Translations under genes and position numbers: made by a program
Shown here: piece after piece, positions 21,955 to 32,676 of the stretch
How positions within the stretch are numbered: the first letter of the stretch is position 1
Layout of the letters: the number at the start of each line of letters is the position of its first letter
The notes under the pieces: model-generated
What the model was told of the DNA's origin: nothing
Seen by the model: the letters and a program-made list of their open reading frames with translations, nothing else
Database searches by the model: none
Origin: Dromiciops gliroides
Lineage: Eukaryota > Chordata > Mammalia > Microbiotheria > Microbiotheriidae
Assembly (NCBI RefSeq): GCF_019393635.1
Contig: NC_057864.1
Location: 445,168,822 to 445,232,821, forward strand
Length of the DNA stretch: 64,000 nt
Direction: 5' to 3'

Positions 21955-22110
21955 ATTTTTTTTTTTTTTTTTTGGTGAGGCAATTGGGGTTAAGTGACTT
22001 GCCCAGGGTCACACAGCTAGTAAGCGTTTAGTGTCTGAGGCCAGATTTGAACTCAGGTCCTCCTGACTCCAGGGCCGGTGCTCTATTCACTGCACCACCT
22101 AGCTGCCCCT
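21955..22110 (-). mobile_element. CORE-SINE, antisense
   Basis: Long poly-T, GGTGAGGCAATTGGGGTTAA to CACCTAGCTGCCCC. Confidence 0.92.
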
Positions 22111-22127
22111 AGGATTTCATTTTACAG

Positions 22128-22340
22128 GCCTCAGAATGCAGTGATAGAAAGAAAGTTTGCTGAAGAGGCAGGAAATGCGAGATCTAGTCCTGGCTTCACC
22201 ACTAACCACTCGAGTATGACTTTGGGGAACCTGCTTAATTTTGACGGAACTCCAATTTTCTCATCTATAAAATGCGGATGCTAAACTAAATGCTCTCCAT
22301 GCCCCACAAGGCCCTTTGTACTTTTAAATCTATAGCCTTA
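22128..22340 (+). mobile_element. MIR, decayed
   Basis: GATCTAGTCCTGGCTTCACC, CCAATTTTCTCATC, TATAAAATGCGGATG fit MIR sense. Confidence 0.55.
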
Positions 22341-22525
22341 TGACCTTTAGCCTTCCGGGTCAAGGTTGGCAGGTGGCTTCTCAGAAAGAGAAAAGAAAAA
22401 TAAAAACAAAAACAGTTGGTAGGCTACAGCCTCTTTTCCTGTCAGGGCAAAGGATATTGACCCAAGGCAATCTGGTCTTCCCTTCCAGTTTAGGCATGAA
22501 AATTCTATTTTAAAAGATATTTCTG

Positions 22526-22746
22526 GGGGGCAGCTAGGTGGCACAGTGGATAAAGCACTGGCCTTGGATTCAGGAGGACCTGAGTTCAAATCCAGCCTCA
22601 GACACTTGACACTTACTAGCTGTGTGACCCTGGGAAGTCATTTAATCCCCATTGCCCCACAAATTAAATAAATAAACAAACAAACAAACAAATAAATGAA
22701 TAAATGAATGAATAAATAAATAGAAATATTGCCCCACCAAAAAAAA
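22526..22746 (+). mobile_element. CORE-SINE with long simple-repeat tail
   Basis: GGGGGGCAGCTAGGTGGCAC head. The tail has grown into AATA/AACA/AATG repeats (22657-22730). Flanked by AAAGATATTTCT on both sides. Confidence 0.9.
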
Positions 22747-22769
22747 GATATTTCTAAATGCTTTCATGT

Positions 22770-23137
22770 TAACAAAAAACTTCATAGATATATTATCTTG
22801 ATTTTGCCTCATAACAAATTTGAAGAAGGAATTATCATCATCATCCCCACTTTGCAGTGAGGAAAAGTTAAGTCACTGACTGGCCGACCATTGGAAATGA
22901 GATCTTGGGGGCAGCTAGGTGGCACAGTGGATAAAGCACCAGCCCTGGATTCAGGAGGACCTGAGTTCAAATCTAGCCTCAGACACTTGACACTTACTAG
23001 CTGTGTGACCCTGGGCAAGTCACTTAACCCTCATTGCCCTGACAAAACAAACAAAAACCAAATAAGTGAAATGAGATCTGGACCCAGAACTTCTGGATTC
23101 CATATTCAGCACCCTAACCACTAGACCATGCTGCCTC
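22770..23137 (-). mobile_element. Antisense MIR split by a SINE
   Basis: CATCATCCCCACTTTGCAGTG on the left, and TCTGGATTCCATATTCAGCA with CCTAACCACTAGACCATGCTG on the right, are the two halves of antisense MIR; the SINE at 22906 lies between them. Confidence 0.65.
22906..23065 (+). mobile_element. CORE-SINE
   Basis: GGGGGCAGCTAGGTGGCACA to CCCTCATTGCCCTGAC. The GAAATGAGATCT flank is duplicated. Confidence 0.92.
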
Positions 23138-23147
23138 CCACTGGTTA

Positions 23148-23345
23148 GTTGGTTGTTGTCCTTCATTCTCAAAGTGGAACAAAATGAGATCAATATGTTA
23201 GGGTCAAAGTATATAATACGTATGACCATGGCTGATCAGACCCATATGAGCTCAGAAGGCTCACCAACAGGTTGGGCACAAGTAGTCCGTATGAACATCT
23301 GGAGTGGAGACATCTCTAAATCTACATATCTATCTCCCCGACACC
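23148..23345 (+). repeat. Unnamed marsupial-type interspersed repeat
   Basis: GGTTGTTGTCCTTCATTCTC, GACCATGGCTGATCAGACCC, GAGCTC and GGTTGGGCACAAGTAGTCC look like a dispersed repeat I remember from marsupial genomes but cannot name with certainty. Confidence 0.5.
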
Positions 23346-23539
23346 AGGGAATAAGAGACTATATCCTCAGCACTAAAGGGAAACATAATTGTGTGGAACT
23401 TAATTTTGTTTACTGGGATATGTTTAGAAAAAAAGATGCTTATAAAACATTTAGGATTATCTTCTTGTATTACAACCTATCTGTGCATAAAGGCACCTTT
23501 TGTAACTGTAACATGCCACCACCTATATTTTCTCATTAT

Positions 23540-23800
23540 GGCTGCTACATAGCAGAGTGGCCTGGGAGTCAGAAAGAATTCAGATCTAGCTTCAGATACT
23601 TACTAGCTGTGACCCTGAGCAAGTCACTTAACTGCCGACTGCTTCTGTTTCCTTATTTTTAAAATGGGGATGTTATGATAGCTTCCCAGGGCTATTGTGA
23701 GTAGTAAATTAGAAAATATTTGTAATGTACTTTTCAAACTTTAAAATGCTGTGCAAGTGCTAGCTATTATTATTATAATCATTATTATTATTAATTTGAC
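23540..23800 (+). mobile_element. MIR-type SINE
   Basis: CAGATACTTACTAGCTGTGAC, TTAAAATGGGGATG, GGGCTATTGTGAG and GCTAGCTATTATTATT in MIR order. Confidence 0.8.
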
Positions 23801-24280
23801 CTTCACAACAGTTAAGGATACACAGTGCAATTACTATTCTTCACATTACTGATGAGGAAACAGAAAGTTAAGTTACTATTGTTAACTGTATTTCCCTCCA
23901 TCCTATTCCCTCCCCTTGATATTTACTCTATTTTCTATCTTCTTTCACCCTATCCCTCCTCAAAACTGTTTTGTTTCTGACTGCCTCCTCCCCCAATCTG
24001 CCCTCCCTTCCTTCACCCCTCCCCCCTTATCCCCTTTCCTGCAGGGCAAGATATATTACTATACCCAATTGAATGTATATGTTATTCTCTCTTTGAGCCA
24101 ATTCTGATGAGAGTAAGGCTCACTCACATCCCCGCACATCCTCCATCTTCCCCTCCACTTCATAAGCTTTTTCTTGCTTCTTTTATGTGAGATACTTTAC
24201 CCTATTCCACCTCTCCCTTTCCCTTTCTCCCAGAGCATTCCTCTCACTCCTTAATTTTGTTTTTTTAAAGATATCATCAT

Positions 24281-24422
24281 GGGGCATTTAGATGGCACAG
24301 TGGAAAAGCACCAGCCCTGGACCCAGGAGGACCAGAGCCCAAATCTGGCCTCAGACACTCGACACTCACCAGCTGCATAACCTTGGGCAAGCCACCCAAC
24401 CCTGACTGCCCTACAAAAAAAA
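24281..24422 (+). mobile_element. CORE-SINE, diverged
   Basis: GGGGCATTTAGATGGCACAG to CCCTGACTGCCCTAC with A tail. Many CpG-like C substitutions (CCCAGGAGGACCAGAGCCC). Confidence 0.85.
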
Positions 24423-24684
24423 TGCCAAAAATAAATGCTTTAAAGATATCACCCCTTCATATTCATCTCACACCTGTGGCTTCTGTCTAAATATACTCCA
24501 TTCAGCTGTCCTAATGAGGGAAACAGAAAGTTAGAAAGGTCTAGTAATTTGCTCAAGGTCCCATACTACTAGAATAAGGGTCAGAGTAAGTGATATCTCC
24601 TGACCCCAAGGAGACCAAGGCTCTTTCCAACATGGGGGGGGGGAGGGGTTTGAAGAAAAATTCTCTCCATTTGAAACTAAAAAT

Positions 24685-24810
24685 AGCACCATATATTATT
24701 TATAACCTATATCTGATTGCTTACTGCCACATGGAAGGGGGAGGGGAAGCAGGGGAAGAGGGATAGAATTTGGAACTAAAACCTTTAAATAAAAATAAAT
24801 AAAAATAGTA
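24685..24810 (+). mobile_element. L1 3' tail fragment
   Basis: ACCTATATCTGATTGCTTAC, a G-rich purine block and GGAACTAAAAC match the L1 3' ends elsewhere in the window. Confidence 0.65.
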
Positions 24811-24949
24811 CCATTAAAGGCAAAAAACCCAGTCAAGTTTAAAAATCATACATGCTAACGTGTAGGGAAAGTCTGCTCTCAACTCATTCATGCTGAGCAT
24901 TCGTAGGCAGACTGCTAAATGGTAACCGGCTCCTATTTTGACAGTTGAT

Positions 24950-24963
24950 GTTGCTATGGCAAC
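24950..24963. promoter_or_regulatory. RFX X-box palindrome
   Basis: GTTGCTATGGCAAC is a two-half-site X-box, the motif bound by RFX factors. It lies in a stretch with no repeat signature, between an L1 tail and a SINE. Motif match only; no activity is shown. Confidence 0.4.
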
Positions 24964-25177
24964 ATAGATCGCGCATTTCCTGATTTTGAAGGTTATTTCT
25001 TTAAACCAGTAACAAGCCATATGTGTAGGCTATTCTGTGCTTCTAAATACCTCCTATAAAGAAAAAAGAAATGGGACAGCCACCACCATAAGGAGAGTTA
25101 AAAGGAAGGCAGGGAAGAAGTTTTGGTCCATTTACAACATGTACACTAACCATTCCTAACTGAAAATCAGCAATCAG

Positions 25178-25312
25178 GAGCAGTGGATACAGCACAGGCC
25201 CTGAAATCAGGAGGACCTGAGTTCAAATCTAGCCTCAGACACTTACTAGCTGTACGACCCTGGGCAAGTCACTGAACCCTGACCACCCTCCCCCCCGCCC
25301 CCTGAAAAATCC
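25178..25312 (+). mobile_element. CORE-SINE, head truncated
   Basis: Begins at AGCAGTGGATACAGCAC; normal B box and CORE; C-rich end. Confidence 0.85.
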
Positions 25313-25449
25313 GCAACCCACAAAGAAGCTGAAGGAAAACAAAATTTGGCTCTGAAAATTTATTTTAAGAAATTATATTTAAATGTTCTGCCATTAATTG
25401 TTAGAATTCATTCCATTTAAGGAAAAAAAATCATCCTTAAAACATCCCT

Positions 25450-25575
25450 GGGAGGTATATGCTATTATTATTTCCATTTTGTAGATGGGAAAACTGAGGC
25501 TAAGAGAAGTTAAGTGATTAACCGAGGGTTCACATAGCTAATAAGTATTTGAGATACGATTTGTAACCAGATGTG
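25450..25575 (-). mobile_element. MIR-type SINE, antisense
   Basis: GGGAGGTATATGCTATTATT, TTTTGTAGATGGGAAAACTG, AGGCTAAGAGAAGTTAAGTG. Confidence 0.75.
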
Positions 25576-25745
25576 ACTTTTTTCTCCACCCAAAGGGAAT
25601 ATTTAAAAAAGTGAATCTTGTAACAGAGATGCTCATGCAATTAAGTGCCAGTTATCTAAGATCTAGCATTTATTAGCAGGCAATTCTCTACCCATCCCCC
25701 CCCCCCATATAATATGGCACCAAATGGGGAAAACATTCAAGAGAG

Positions 25746-25904
25746 GGGCAGCTAGGGGAAGCTAGGTGGCGCAGTGGATAAAGCACCAGCCCTGGATTCA
25801 AGAGGACCTGAGTTCAAATCTGGCCTCAGACACTTGACACTTACTTACTAGCTGTGTGACCCTGGGCAAGCCACTTAACCCTCATTGCCCAGGGGGGAAA
25901 AAAG
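25746..25904 (+). mobile_element. CORE-SINE with a duplicated head
   Basis: GGGGCAGCTAGGGGAAGCTAG: the first dozen bases are repeated. TACTTACTAGC shows another small duplication. Confidence 0.88.
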
Positions 25905-25910
25905 AGAAGG

Positions 25911-26034
25911 TCAGCTAGCTGGTGCAGTGGATAGAGCACTGGCCCTGGAGTCAGGAGGACCTGAGTTCAAATCCAGCCTCAGACACTAGCTGTGTGACCC
26001 TGGGCAAGTCACTTAACCCTGATTAACTCCAAAA
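25911..26034 (+). mobile_element. CORE-SINE whose tail became a microsatellite
   Basis: GTCAGCTAGCTGGTGCAGTG to CCCTGATTAACTCC, then AAAAA and immediately the GGAA repeat. It shows the source of the microsatellite. Confidence 0.88.
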
Positions 26035-26035
26035 A

Positions 26036-26452
<417 letters not shown>

Positions 26453-26496
26453 AGAAAAGATTTAAGAGAAAGGTTTGGAAGCCAGTTGTCCTTCAC

Positions 26497-26904
26497 CTGG
26501 TCTCAATACTGTGACAATCGTCTGTCCTGATGATTCTTCTGCCCGTTTATACCACACATCACTGGGGCTCAGCAGCCACTCCTCCACAAGACAGTTGTAT
26601 GTCCCACTGTCCTGAACAGCGGTATTCTGGATGATGAGGCGGTAAACGCCCAGAGAAGGGCTTTCCAAATGCAGCCTTCCCTTCCAATGGTTCTTAGCGA
26701 CCTGCTCCCCATAGTGGAAGGTGGCATCTCGACTCAGGCGGGCGACCGTTTCTCTCTCTGGGTGGTTGGGCTTCCACACGTGCCATTCCACAGAAAGCCG
26801 GGATGTCCCACTGGTGCGATTGAGGACCAAACACTCCAGTTCTACTTTCTGGGTTTCCAAAACTGTGATGTTCCCTTGGGCCTGGCTCAGCTTCAGGCGG
26901 ATAT
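26497..26904 (-). CDS. IGSF3: IGSF3 coding exon, seventh Ig domain (V-type)
   Basis: The exon is 408 nt (136 residues, phase 1-1). The acceptor ends TTGTTAACAG and has a weak pyrimidine run; the donor is GTGAAG, weaker than the others. It starts with the split Asp codon (DIRLKLSQAQG). Cys in ELECLVLNRT, Trp in VEWHVWKPNHPE and Cys in DSGTYNCLVEEWLLSP mark the fold and carry Glu-Trp-Leu. NIT and NRT are possible glycosylation sites. The donor is only about 44 bp from a ~420-bp GGAA/GAAA microsatellite, which in the transcript is a pyrimidine-only tract just inside the intron. The frame is intact. Confidence 0.96.
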
Positions 26905-26977
26905 CTGTTAACAACAGGGTAGGAGAAAATCAGACAAGAAGATGACAGAAGAGCACGTGACTTTATTATTTTTGCCT

Positions 26978-27165
26978 TTTTTTTGAATCATAAAAGTATT
27001 TTATTATTTTCCAGTTACATGTAAAGATAGTTTTCAACATTTGTTTTCATAAGATTTTTAGTTACAAATTTTTCTCCCTCCCCAAGATAGAAACCAATCT
27101 GATATAGGTTATATATGTACAATCACATTAAATATATTTCTGCATTAGTCATGTTGAAGCCCATG
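26978..27165 (-). mobile_element. L1 3' end, antisense
   Basis: TTTTATTATTTTCCAGTTAC, CTCCCTCCCCAAGATAG and TGCATTAGTCATGTTG are the complement of the L1 3' ends. Confidence 0.75.
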
Positions 27166-28124
27166 ACTTTATGGAACAGAGTAAGCGAATGTATCTGATG
27201 CTGCAGGACCCAAACCAAAGGGACAGTACGAGAGGGACTGAGTGGGCATCGAAATAAACCTTTGAATCAAGAGAAAAATAGTCTGGATCATTCTGAGTTT
27301 TAGAAAAAAATTAACAAACATTTAATAATTATCTCTATATATAAGGCACTGAAGATACAAAGATAAAATGCAAAGAGTTTCCTGCCCTATGGGGAGTGGG
27401 GATATCCTTGGCCAGAATCAGGGGGAGAGGGTGGGAAGCATATAGAAAAAAATGAATAAATAAAAAATATATCTAATGGGTAAAGGGGTAGAAGTAAAAT
27501 AATTCATACCTTATACCAAATATACATCTATGGCTGAAAAGGGCTTTAGCAATTATCTTCCCCAAGATCATCTGTCTTTTTAAATCATGTTTAAACCAAA
27601 GGACTTCATCTCTAATGGTTGAGATTTTAGCCAATGCAGCAGGGGGCCAGGGCTGGAATCTGGGCCTTTCCCTGGTAGGGCTGTTCTGTCTGGACCAGCC
27701 TTGCTCCTTAAATCTTTTTCACAGGCTCAATTTCAGTTTCAGAAATAGGCAAACCCTTTCAGTTCTACAAGGCACGGATCCTACTAGAAGTTAAATGAGA
27801 ATTCTGTACTTCTGAGTTCCCAGTTCAAGCAAAGGGCACTTGTAGGGCAATGAATGTCAGTCTAGTTCTTGGCTAAGTCCTCAGTAGCCTTGAACACAAT
27901 GCTTTATTTTTTACAAAGTAACAGAAATGAGGAGGGGAGGAGAAGCAGGGGGTGGGTTCTCAGGTCACAAAACCTAATGAGGTTATGGTCCTACCTTAGC
28001 CTTTGAAATCCTATTAGCTAAGCTAAAAACCAAAATCAATTTACTGTAAATGTTATTTCTATCCTTTCCCTCCAAAATACTTTAGACGAGGCTCGTTTTT
28101 TTCTTTTTTCAAGAAGAGATTTGG

Positions 28125-28277
28125 CCGGGGGTGGGGGGTGGGGGAAAGAATGAGGGTTAAGTGACTTGCCCAGGGTCACACAGCTAATAAGTGTCAAGTT
28201 TCTGAGGCCAGATTTGAACTCAGGTCCTCCTGAATCCAGGGCCAGTGCTTTATCCACTGTGCCACCTAGCTGCCCCC
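28125..28277 (-). mobile_element. CORE-SINE, antisense
   Basis: GAATGAGGGTTAAGTGAC to CACCTAGCTGCCCCC. Flanks share AGAGATTT. A G-rich stretch replaces the usual poly-T. Confidence 0.88.
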
Positions 28278-28344
28278 AGAGATTTTTTTTTAAAGGCATT
28301 TAATAATACCTCTCTTTCTCCAAGTGCTGACCTTGATTAGGGCC

Positions 28345-28455
28345 TCCTCAAGTCAAATCAGTAAGCATTTATTAAGTGCTTAATGCCAAGTTCCAAGCAC
28401 TGTGCTAAGAAAGACAAAAATGTGGTCCCTGCCCTCAAGGGGTTCACATTCTAAT
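28345..28455 (-). mobile_element. L2 3' fragment, antisense
   Basis: GCATTTATTAAGTGCTTAAT, AAGCACTGTGCTAAG and TGCCCTCAAGGGGTTCAC are antisense L2. Confidence 0.6.
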
Positions 28456-28901
28456 GGACAATACGTAGTGTCTAGTTTCAGTCCAAATGGGGCGTGATAC
28501 CGCAAAGAACGCCCTAAAGGCTTCTGAGCACTATGACCTGAACCTGAACCAAACTGGAAGCCCAATTCCAATGGTAAGGATAGATAAGCAGGATAATGTG
28601 GGCAACTAACGTGGTGGTAATTGTCAATCTCCAAAGTTCAAAGAATCTAGGGAGAGGCCTTCGAAAAACTGAGGTCAGGCCACCAGAAACCTCAACCGGA
28701 TGGATGTGAAGTCATAGCTGCACACAGAAGTCAGGCCCTTGGCTCTGTGGGTATAGGGAAGAGTTTTTCAGAATGAGGCAGTTTTCTAAATGCCTCCTAG
28801 GCTCACAGAACATCCACCACACATGTGTGTACACATGTATACACACACACACACCAATGGGCTTTCCTAGTTGTCCCTACATCCTGCTTCCTTTATCTGT
28901 A

Positions 28902-29130
28902 GGAGGCAGCTGGGTAGCTCAGTGGATAGAGTGCTGGGCTTAAAGCCAGGCAGATCTCAGTTCAAATACAAGCCCCGAAACATCCTAGCTGTGTGAATTT
29001 GGGTCAGTCACTTAACCTTTGTCTGCCAACAGGAACAAACCGCTCGAGCATCTTTTCTGAGAAAACTCCGTGGATAGCGAGGTCCGAGGGGTCATGAAGA
29101 GTCAGACACAACTGAAACAACTCATCGACA
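28902..29130 (+). mobile_element. SINE with RTE-type tail, diverged
   Basis: GGAGGCAGCTGGGTAGCTCA head; GAGAAAACTCCGTGGATAGC and GGTCATGAAGAGTCAGACAC tail. Confidence 0.8.
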
Positions 29131-29139
29131 ATTTTAGAT

Positions 29140-29255
29140 TCCAAGCTCCCTGAGGGCAGGGACTATCTTTTGCCCCTTTGTGTATCGCCAGCACTTAGCA
29201 CATATCCAGCACATAGCAGACACTTAATAAACATTTACTGAATGAATGTGTCTCA
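29140..29255 (+). mobile_element. L2 3' end
   Basis: CAAGCTCCCTGAGGGCAGGG, CAGCACTTAGCACATATCC, ACACTTAATAAACATTTACTG. Confidence 0.75.
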
Positions 29256-29382
29256 AATTAAGCCTTACAATTTTCCCATTTTCCTTAAAATACCTCAGGT
29301 ATAAAAAGACCTATGCAATGACAGGCTCCCTTAATTCTTTTGTAACCCCCTTTTAAATTCCAACAATGGACACCTTTGGTGA

Positions 29383-29580
29383 TGGAGTGGCAGTGCAGGA
29401 CAGTGGACACAGCGTTGCATCGGGAATTGGGAAGCCTGGGAGTCAAATCGAACCTTTCCTTCAATGCTCAGTATTTGTGTGAGCCTGACCAAGTTCATCA
29501 ATAACCTCTCTGGCTCTCCCTTCCCTTAGCTGTAAGATGAGGCCTCCAGGAGGAGTGTACTAAGGTCCATTGGAAAGCTT
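29383..29580 (+). mobile_element. MIR, decayed
   Basis: GTGGACACAGCGTTGCATCG, GGAAGCCTGGGAGTC, GTAAGATGAGGC fit MIR sense. Confidence 0.5.
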
Positions 29581-29635
29581 TGATCTCATAATCCCTTCAC
29601 ATTTGGTGACTGGGAGGTGATCCAGCTTACGTTAC

Positions 29636-30046
29636 CTGGCCGCTTCACCGTGACCTCAGTCCGTCCTGAAACTTCTTCTGCCAGCTTATACCAGGCATAG
29701 TTGGGGCTCAGAAGCCACTCCTCCACATGGCAGTAGTAGCTGCCACTATCGCTGACCTGCGCCTTCTGGACGGTCAGGCTGAAGAGGCCCCCAGACATGT
29801 GCCTCTCAAACTGTAGCCGCCCTCGAAGGCCCTCCTCCTCGGCATAGGTGCCGTACTCAAAGGCAGAGTTGTGGGTGGTCTTCAGGATGAGCTTCCCGTC
29901 GGCGTCAGAGGGCTTGTGGACATACCAGAGGACGGCAAAGTGGGAGTTCAAGCTGGTCTGAGACTTCACTGAACAGTTCAGCTGGATGGGCCTGTTCTCT
30001 ACTAGGGTGATAGTCCTCTTAGACTTACTCACTTGTAGCTTTGTCA
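29636..30046 (-). CDS. IGSF3: IGSF3 coding exon, sixth Ig domain (V-type)
   Basis: The exon is 411 nt (137 residues, phase 1-1), between a CCCTTACAG acceptor and a GTAACG donor. It begins VTKLQVSKSKRT and ends TEVTVKRP. Ig-fold marks are Cys in QLNCSVKSQ, Trp in VLWYVHKPSDADGK, and Cys in DSGSYYCHVEEWLLSP, where the EWI-family Glu-Trp-Leu is clear. NCS at the first Cys is a possible N-glycosylation site. It lies 16.7 kb downstream of the Ig5 exon, the largest intron in the window. Compared with human IGSF3 only scattered conservative changes are seen. Confidence 0.97.
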
Positions 30047-30214
30047 CTGTAAGGGAAGAGAAAACAGGTCACCAAAGGCAGCCAAGGCATCCAGCTTCCC
30101 TTTCCCCCTGCACTGAAAAAAAAAACCCCAAACCCAACAACACAGCCCTCCTCAAAGTGAATTTTCAGGTTAAGAGGGTCTCAATGTACTAGTCTCACAC
30201 ACTAAGGTTTGTCA

Positions 30215-30652
30215 AAATTAACTAGTATCCCTTATAAGAAATGATGAGCAGGTGGATTTCAGAAAAACCTGGGAAGACTTATGTGAACTGATGCTGAGTG
30301 AAGTGAGCAGAACCAAGAGAACATGGTACACAGTAATGAGGATCAACTATGACTGACTTAGCTTTTCTCAGCAACACAATGATCTGAGACAATTCCAAAG
30401 GACTCATGACGGGAAATACTAGCCACATCCAGAAAAAGAACTATGGAGTCTGAATGCAGATTCTCATCTTTTTTTGTTTTGTTTTATTTTTATCATGTTT
30501 TTTTCCTTTTGTCCTGTTTCTAGTTTCACAGCATGACTAATTTGGGAATATGTTTTACATTATTGCACATGTATAACCTATGTCAGATTGCTTGCCATCT
30601 TGGAGAGGGGGGAGGGGAGGGAATAAAATTTGAAACTCAAAAAAATTTTTTA
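30215..30652 (+). mobile_element. L1 3' end
   Basis: AGAAATGATGAGCAGGTGGA, GATGCTGAGTGAAGTGAGC, CATGACTAATTTGGGAATATG, a G-rich block near 30605 and GAAACTCAAAAAA end. Confidence 0.85.
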
Positions 30653-30669
30653 AATGAAATCAACAAATG

Positions 30670-30790
30670 AGGTAACAAAGAATGGAAATGACATGGTCAC
30701 TGCCCTCAAGGGGCTTACATTCTAATGGGGGAAATAATAAACAACCATGTACATATAAGAAATATATGGTATAAACAAGGCATACTCTCT
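30670..30790 (-). mobile_element. L2 fragment, antisense
   Basis: CACTGCCCTCAAGGGGCTTA, CATTCTAATGGGGGAAATAA, ACAACCATGTACATA. Confidence 0.6.
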
Positions 30791-30814
30791 GAGGAAAGGG
30801 ACTGGGGGCAGGGA

Positions 30815-31135
30815 GGAGGGTGGTGTCAGAGGACACCACACTGGGTTCAAATTCCACCTCTGCTCCTACTTGTATTGCCTTAAGTTCCCTGGGCCTCAAT
30901 TTTCCCATCTGTAAAATTTGGGTGCTGGAACAGAGGGTCTCTAAGGTTCCTTCCAATTCTAGATGTAGGACTCAATGACCTTCGTTTGAATCCCAGCTCT
31001 GAGACTTTACTACTCTCGTGACTGACTATGTGTGAATCACTTCTCTGCACCTCAGTTCTTCATCTGCAAAATGAGAAAGTGGTACTACATGGCCTCTGTG
31101 TGGTCTTTCAGCCCTAAATATCTAGTGCTATGACA
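30815..31135 (+). mobile_element. Two consecutive MIR relics
   Basis: GGTTCAAATTCCACCTC with CTCAATTTTCCCATCTG, then TTTGAATCCCAGCTC with CCTCAGTTCTTCATCTGC: the MIR pattern occurs twice. Confidence 0.65.
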
Positions 31136-31455
31136 TGACAGAAGGCAATGAGAGAAAACTGGGTTAGGGCCATCCAAAGGAAAATAGTCAGGCAGATGAA
31201 TGGGGAAGGAGCAAATGGAAGGAAGAATAGTCACACCATTGAGAGATCCTCATTTCTTCTTCCCCTCTGCCATATGTAATTGGGCTGCTGGGAAAAGAAG
31301 GCAGAGCTGACTCCAGAGATGATGCACTAATTTGTGATGACACTGACTCTCACAGGGTTGGGACAGAACTATAGATTTAGAGCTCAAAGGTGAGATTGGA
31401 GATCAAAACTAAGTCCCAGAGAGACTAAATAATTTTCCTATACTCACTTCCATAG

Positions 31456-31620
31456 GAATCTGGCCTCAGGAACTAGCTGTGAGACCCTGGACAAGTCACT
31501 CAACTGTTTACCTCAGTTCCTCATCTGTAAAATGAGTTGGAGAAGGAAATGGCAAACCACTCCAGGGTCTTTGCCAAGAAAACCCCAAATGGGGTCATGA
31601 AGAGTCGGACATGACATGAT
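31456..31620 (+). mobile_element. SINE with RTE-type tail, head truncated
   Basis: TCTGGCCTCAGGAACTAGC, GAGTTGGAGAAGGAAATGGC, ACCCCAAATGGGGTCATGAA, GAGTCGGACATGAC. Its terminal repeat is CCCCAA. Confidence 0.85.
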
Positions 31621-31647
31621 AACCCCAACCCCAACCCCAACCCCAAC
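31621..31647. repeat. (CCCCAA)4 tract
   Basis: Four C4 runs separated by AA, at the tail of the RTE-tailed SINE. On the minus strand this is four GGGG runs separated by TT. Confidence 0.97.
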
Positions 31648-31744
31648 ACTTCAGTAGGTGTTTAGGCTAGACAGGGAGCAGGGATTTATATCAGGTCCTT
31701 GGACTCAATCCATTTATATTATTGGAGTCGGCTTGTACCTTGTT

Positions 31745-32030
31745 TTATCGGTTCTGTTCACTACATTTTGAATCAGTTCATTTAACTCTACCATGTATCT
31801 CAGCCATGTCTCACAGCACACTAATCTTCCATTACATTCACACACGCAACAATTTATCGAGCCATTCCCCCATCAATGGGCATCTGCTTTGTTTCCATTC
31901 CTTTGCTGATAGAAAAGGGGCTGCTATAAATATAGTGGAGTATCATGGAGCCTTTCTATCATTGGCCTCTTCAGTGTAGATGCCCAGCTGTGGGAATCTC
32001 TGGATCAAAAGGAAAGGATGTTTGATTCAC
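31745..32030 (-). mobile_element. L1 fragment, antisense
   Basis: CAGCACACTAATCTTCCATTAC, GCCATTCCCCCATCAATGGG, CATCTGCTTTGTTTCC, GGGCTGCTATAAATAT are antisense L1 ORF2 end / 3' sequence. Confidence 0.65.
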
Positions 32031-32039
32031 TGGGCCCTG

Positions 32040-32640
32040 TGAGGGTAATCTGGCACAAGCTACACCTAAAGGGAATTCTCAGCTAGGGTTTGTAAGCTGA
32101 AACATCTTATTTGCCTTAAGGCACGTATGCAAATAATTTTAAAATTCCCTGAAATCTCCATCACACACAACCATTACCACAGTGGGTTCCTTCTTACAAG
32201 CAGGCTCTAATGGCTACCTCTGTGCCTGGTAAATAGTCACTGCTAACAAGGTCAGTAGGTTTCCATTCTTTCTTCATGCTAAGCTTTACACATGTAGGAA
32301 CCAAATCCCTCTTGTGGGTGGGATAGGGAAGAAAGAAAAACTACTGATTACAGGCTGCCCTGTACTGAGCCTGTGCCAGGAGCCAGGCCTGTGAGCACAA
32401 AAGCTGCACTCTGATGAGGCTCCAGCCTCCTCTGCTGGCCACGCTCTTGATTTTCAGGGAAGAATGGAATTTCAGTGCCAGGTGCAGCTGAAACAAAACT
32501 AGAAGAAGAGCACACTTGGTGAGAACAGCTGCTTTTCTTCTGTTGGCTCAGTCTGGTTAGTTAGCATGCAGTGCTGCCCACGGTCCAAGCTTCATTCCCA
32601 AAAGGGCCTTAGTTTCAGAGGACCAGAAATGGTTTGACAG
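32040..32640. other. Repeat-free intron block with an octamer motif
   Basis: No repeat signature over 600 bp. ATGCAAAT octamer (POU-factor site) lies near 32128. Candidate conserved noncoding DNA; nothing coding seen. Confidence 0.3.
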
Positions 32641-32649
32641 TCACAACTG

Positions 32650-32676
32650 TTGTGTGTGTGTGTGTGTGTGTGTGTT
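32650..32676. repeat. (TG)n microsatellite
   Basis: About 13 TG units. Confidence 0.95.

Larger units (their letters stand above)
26905..29635 (-). other. IGSF3: IGSF3 intron, Ig6 to Ig7
   Basis: 2.7-kb GT-AG intron with an antisense L1 tail, L2 fragments, one SINE and one RTE-tailed SINE. 27400-28120 and 28460-28900 show nothing I can name. Confidence 0.9.

Noticed and set aside
31621..31647. Interstitial telomere repeat
   Set aside because: The unit is GGGGTT, not the vertebrate TTAGGG, and it is the tail of a SINE.
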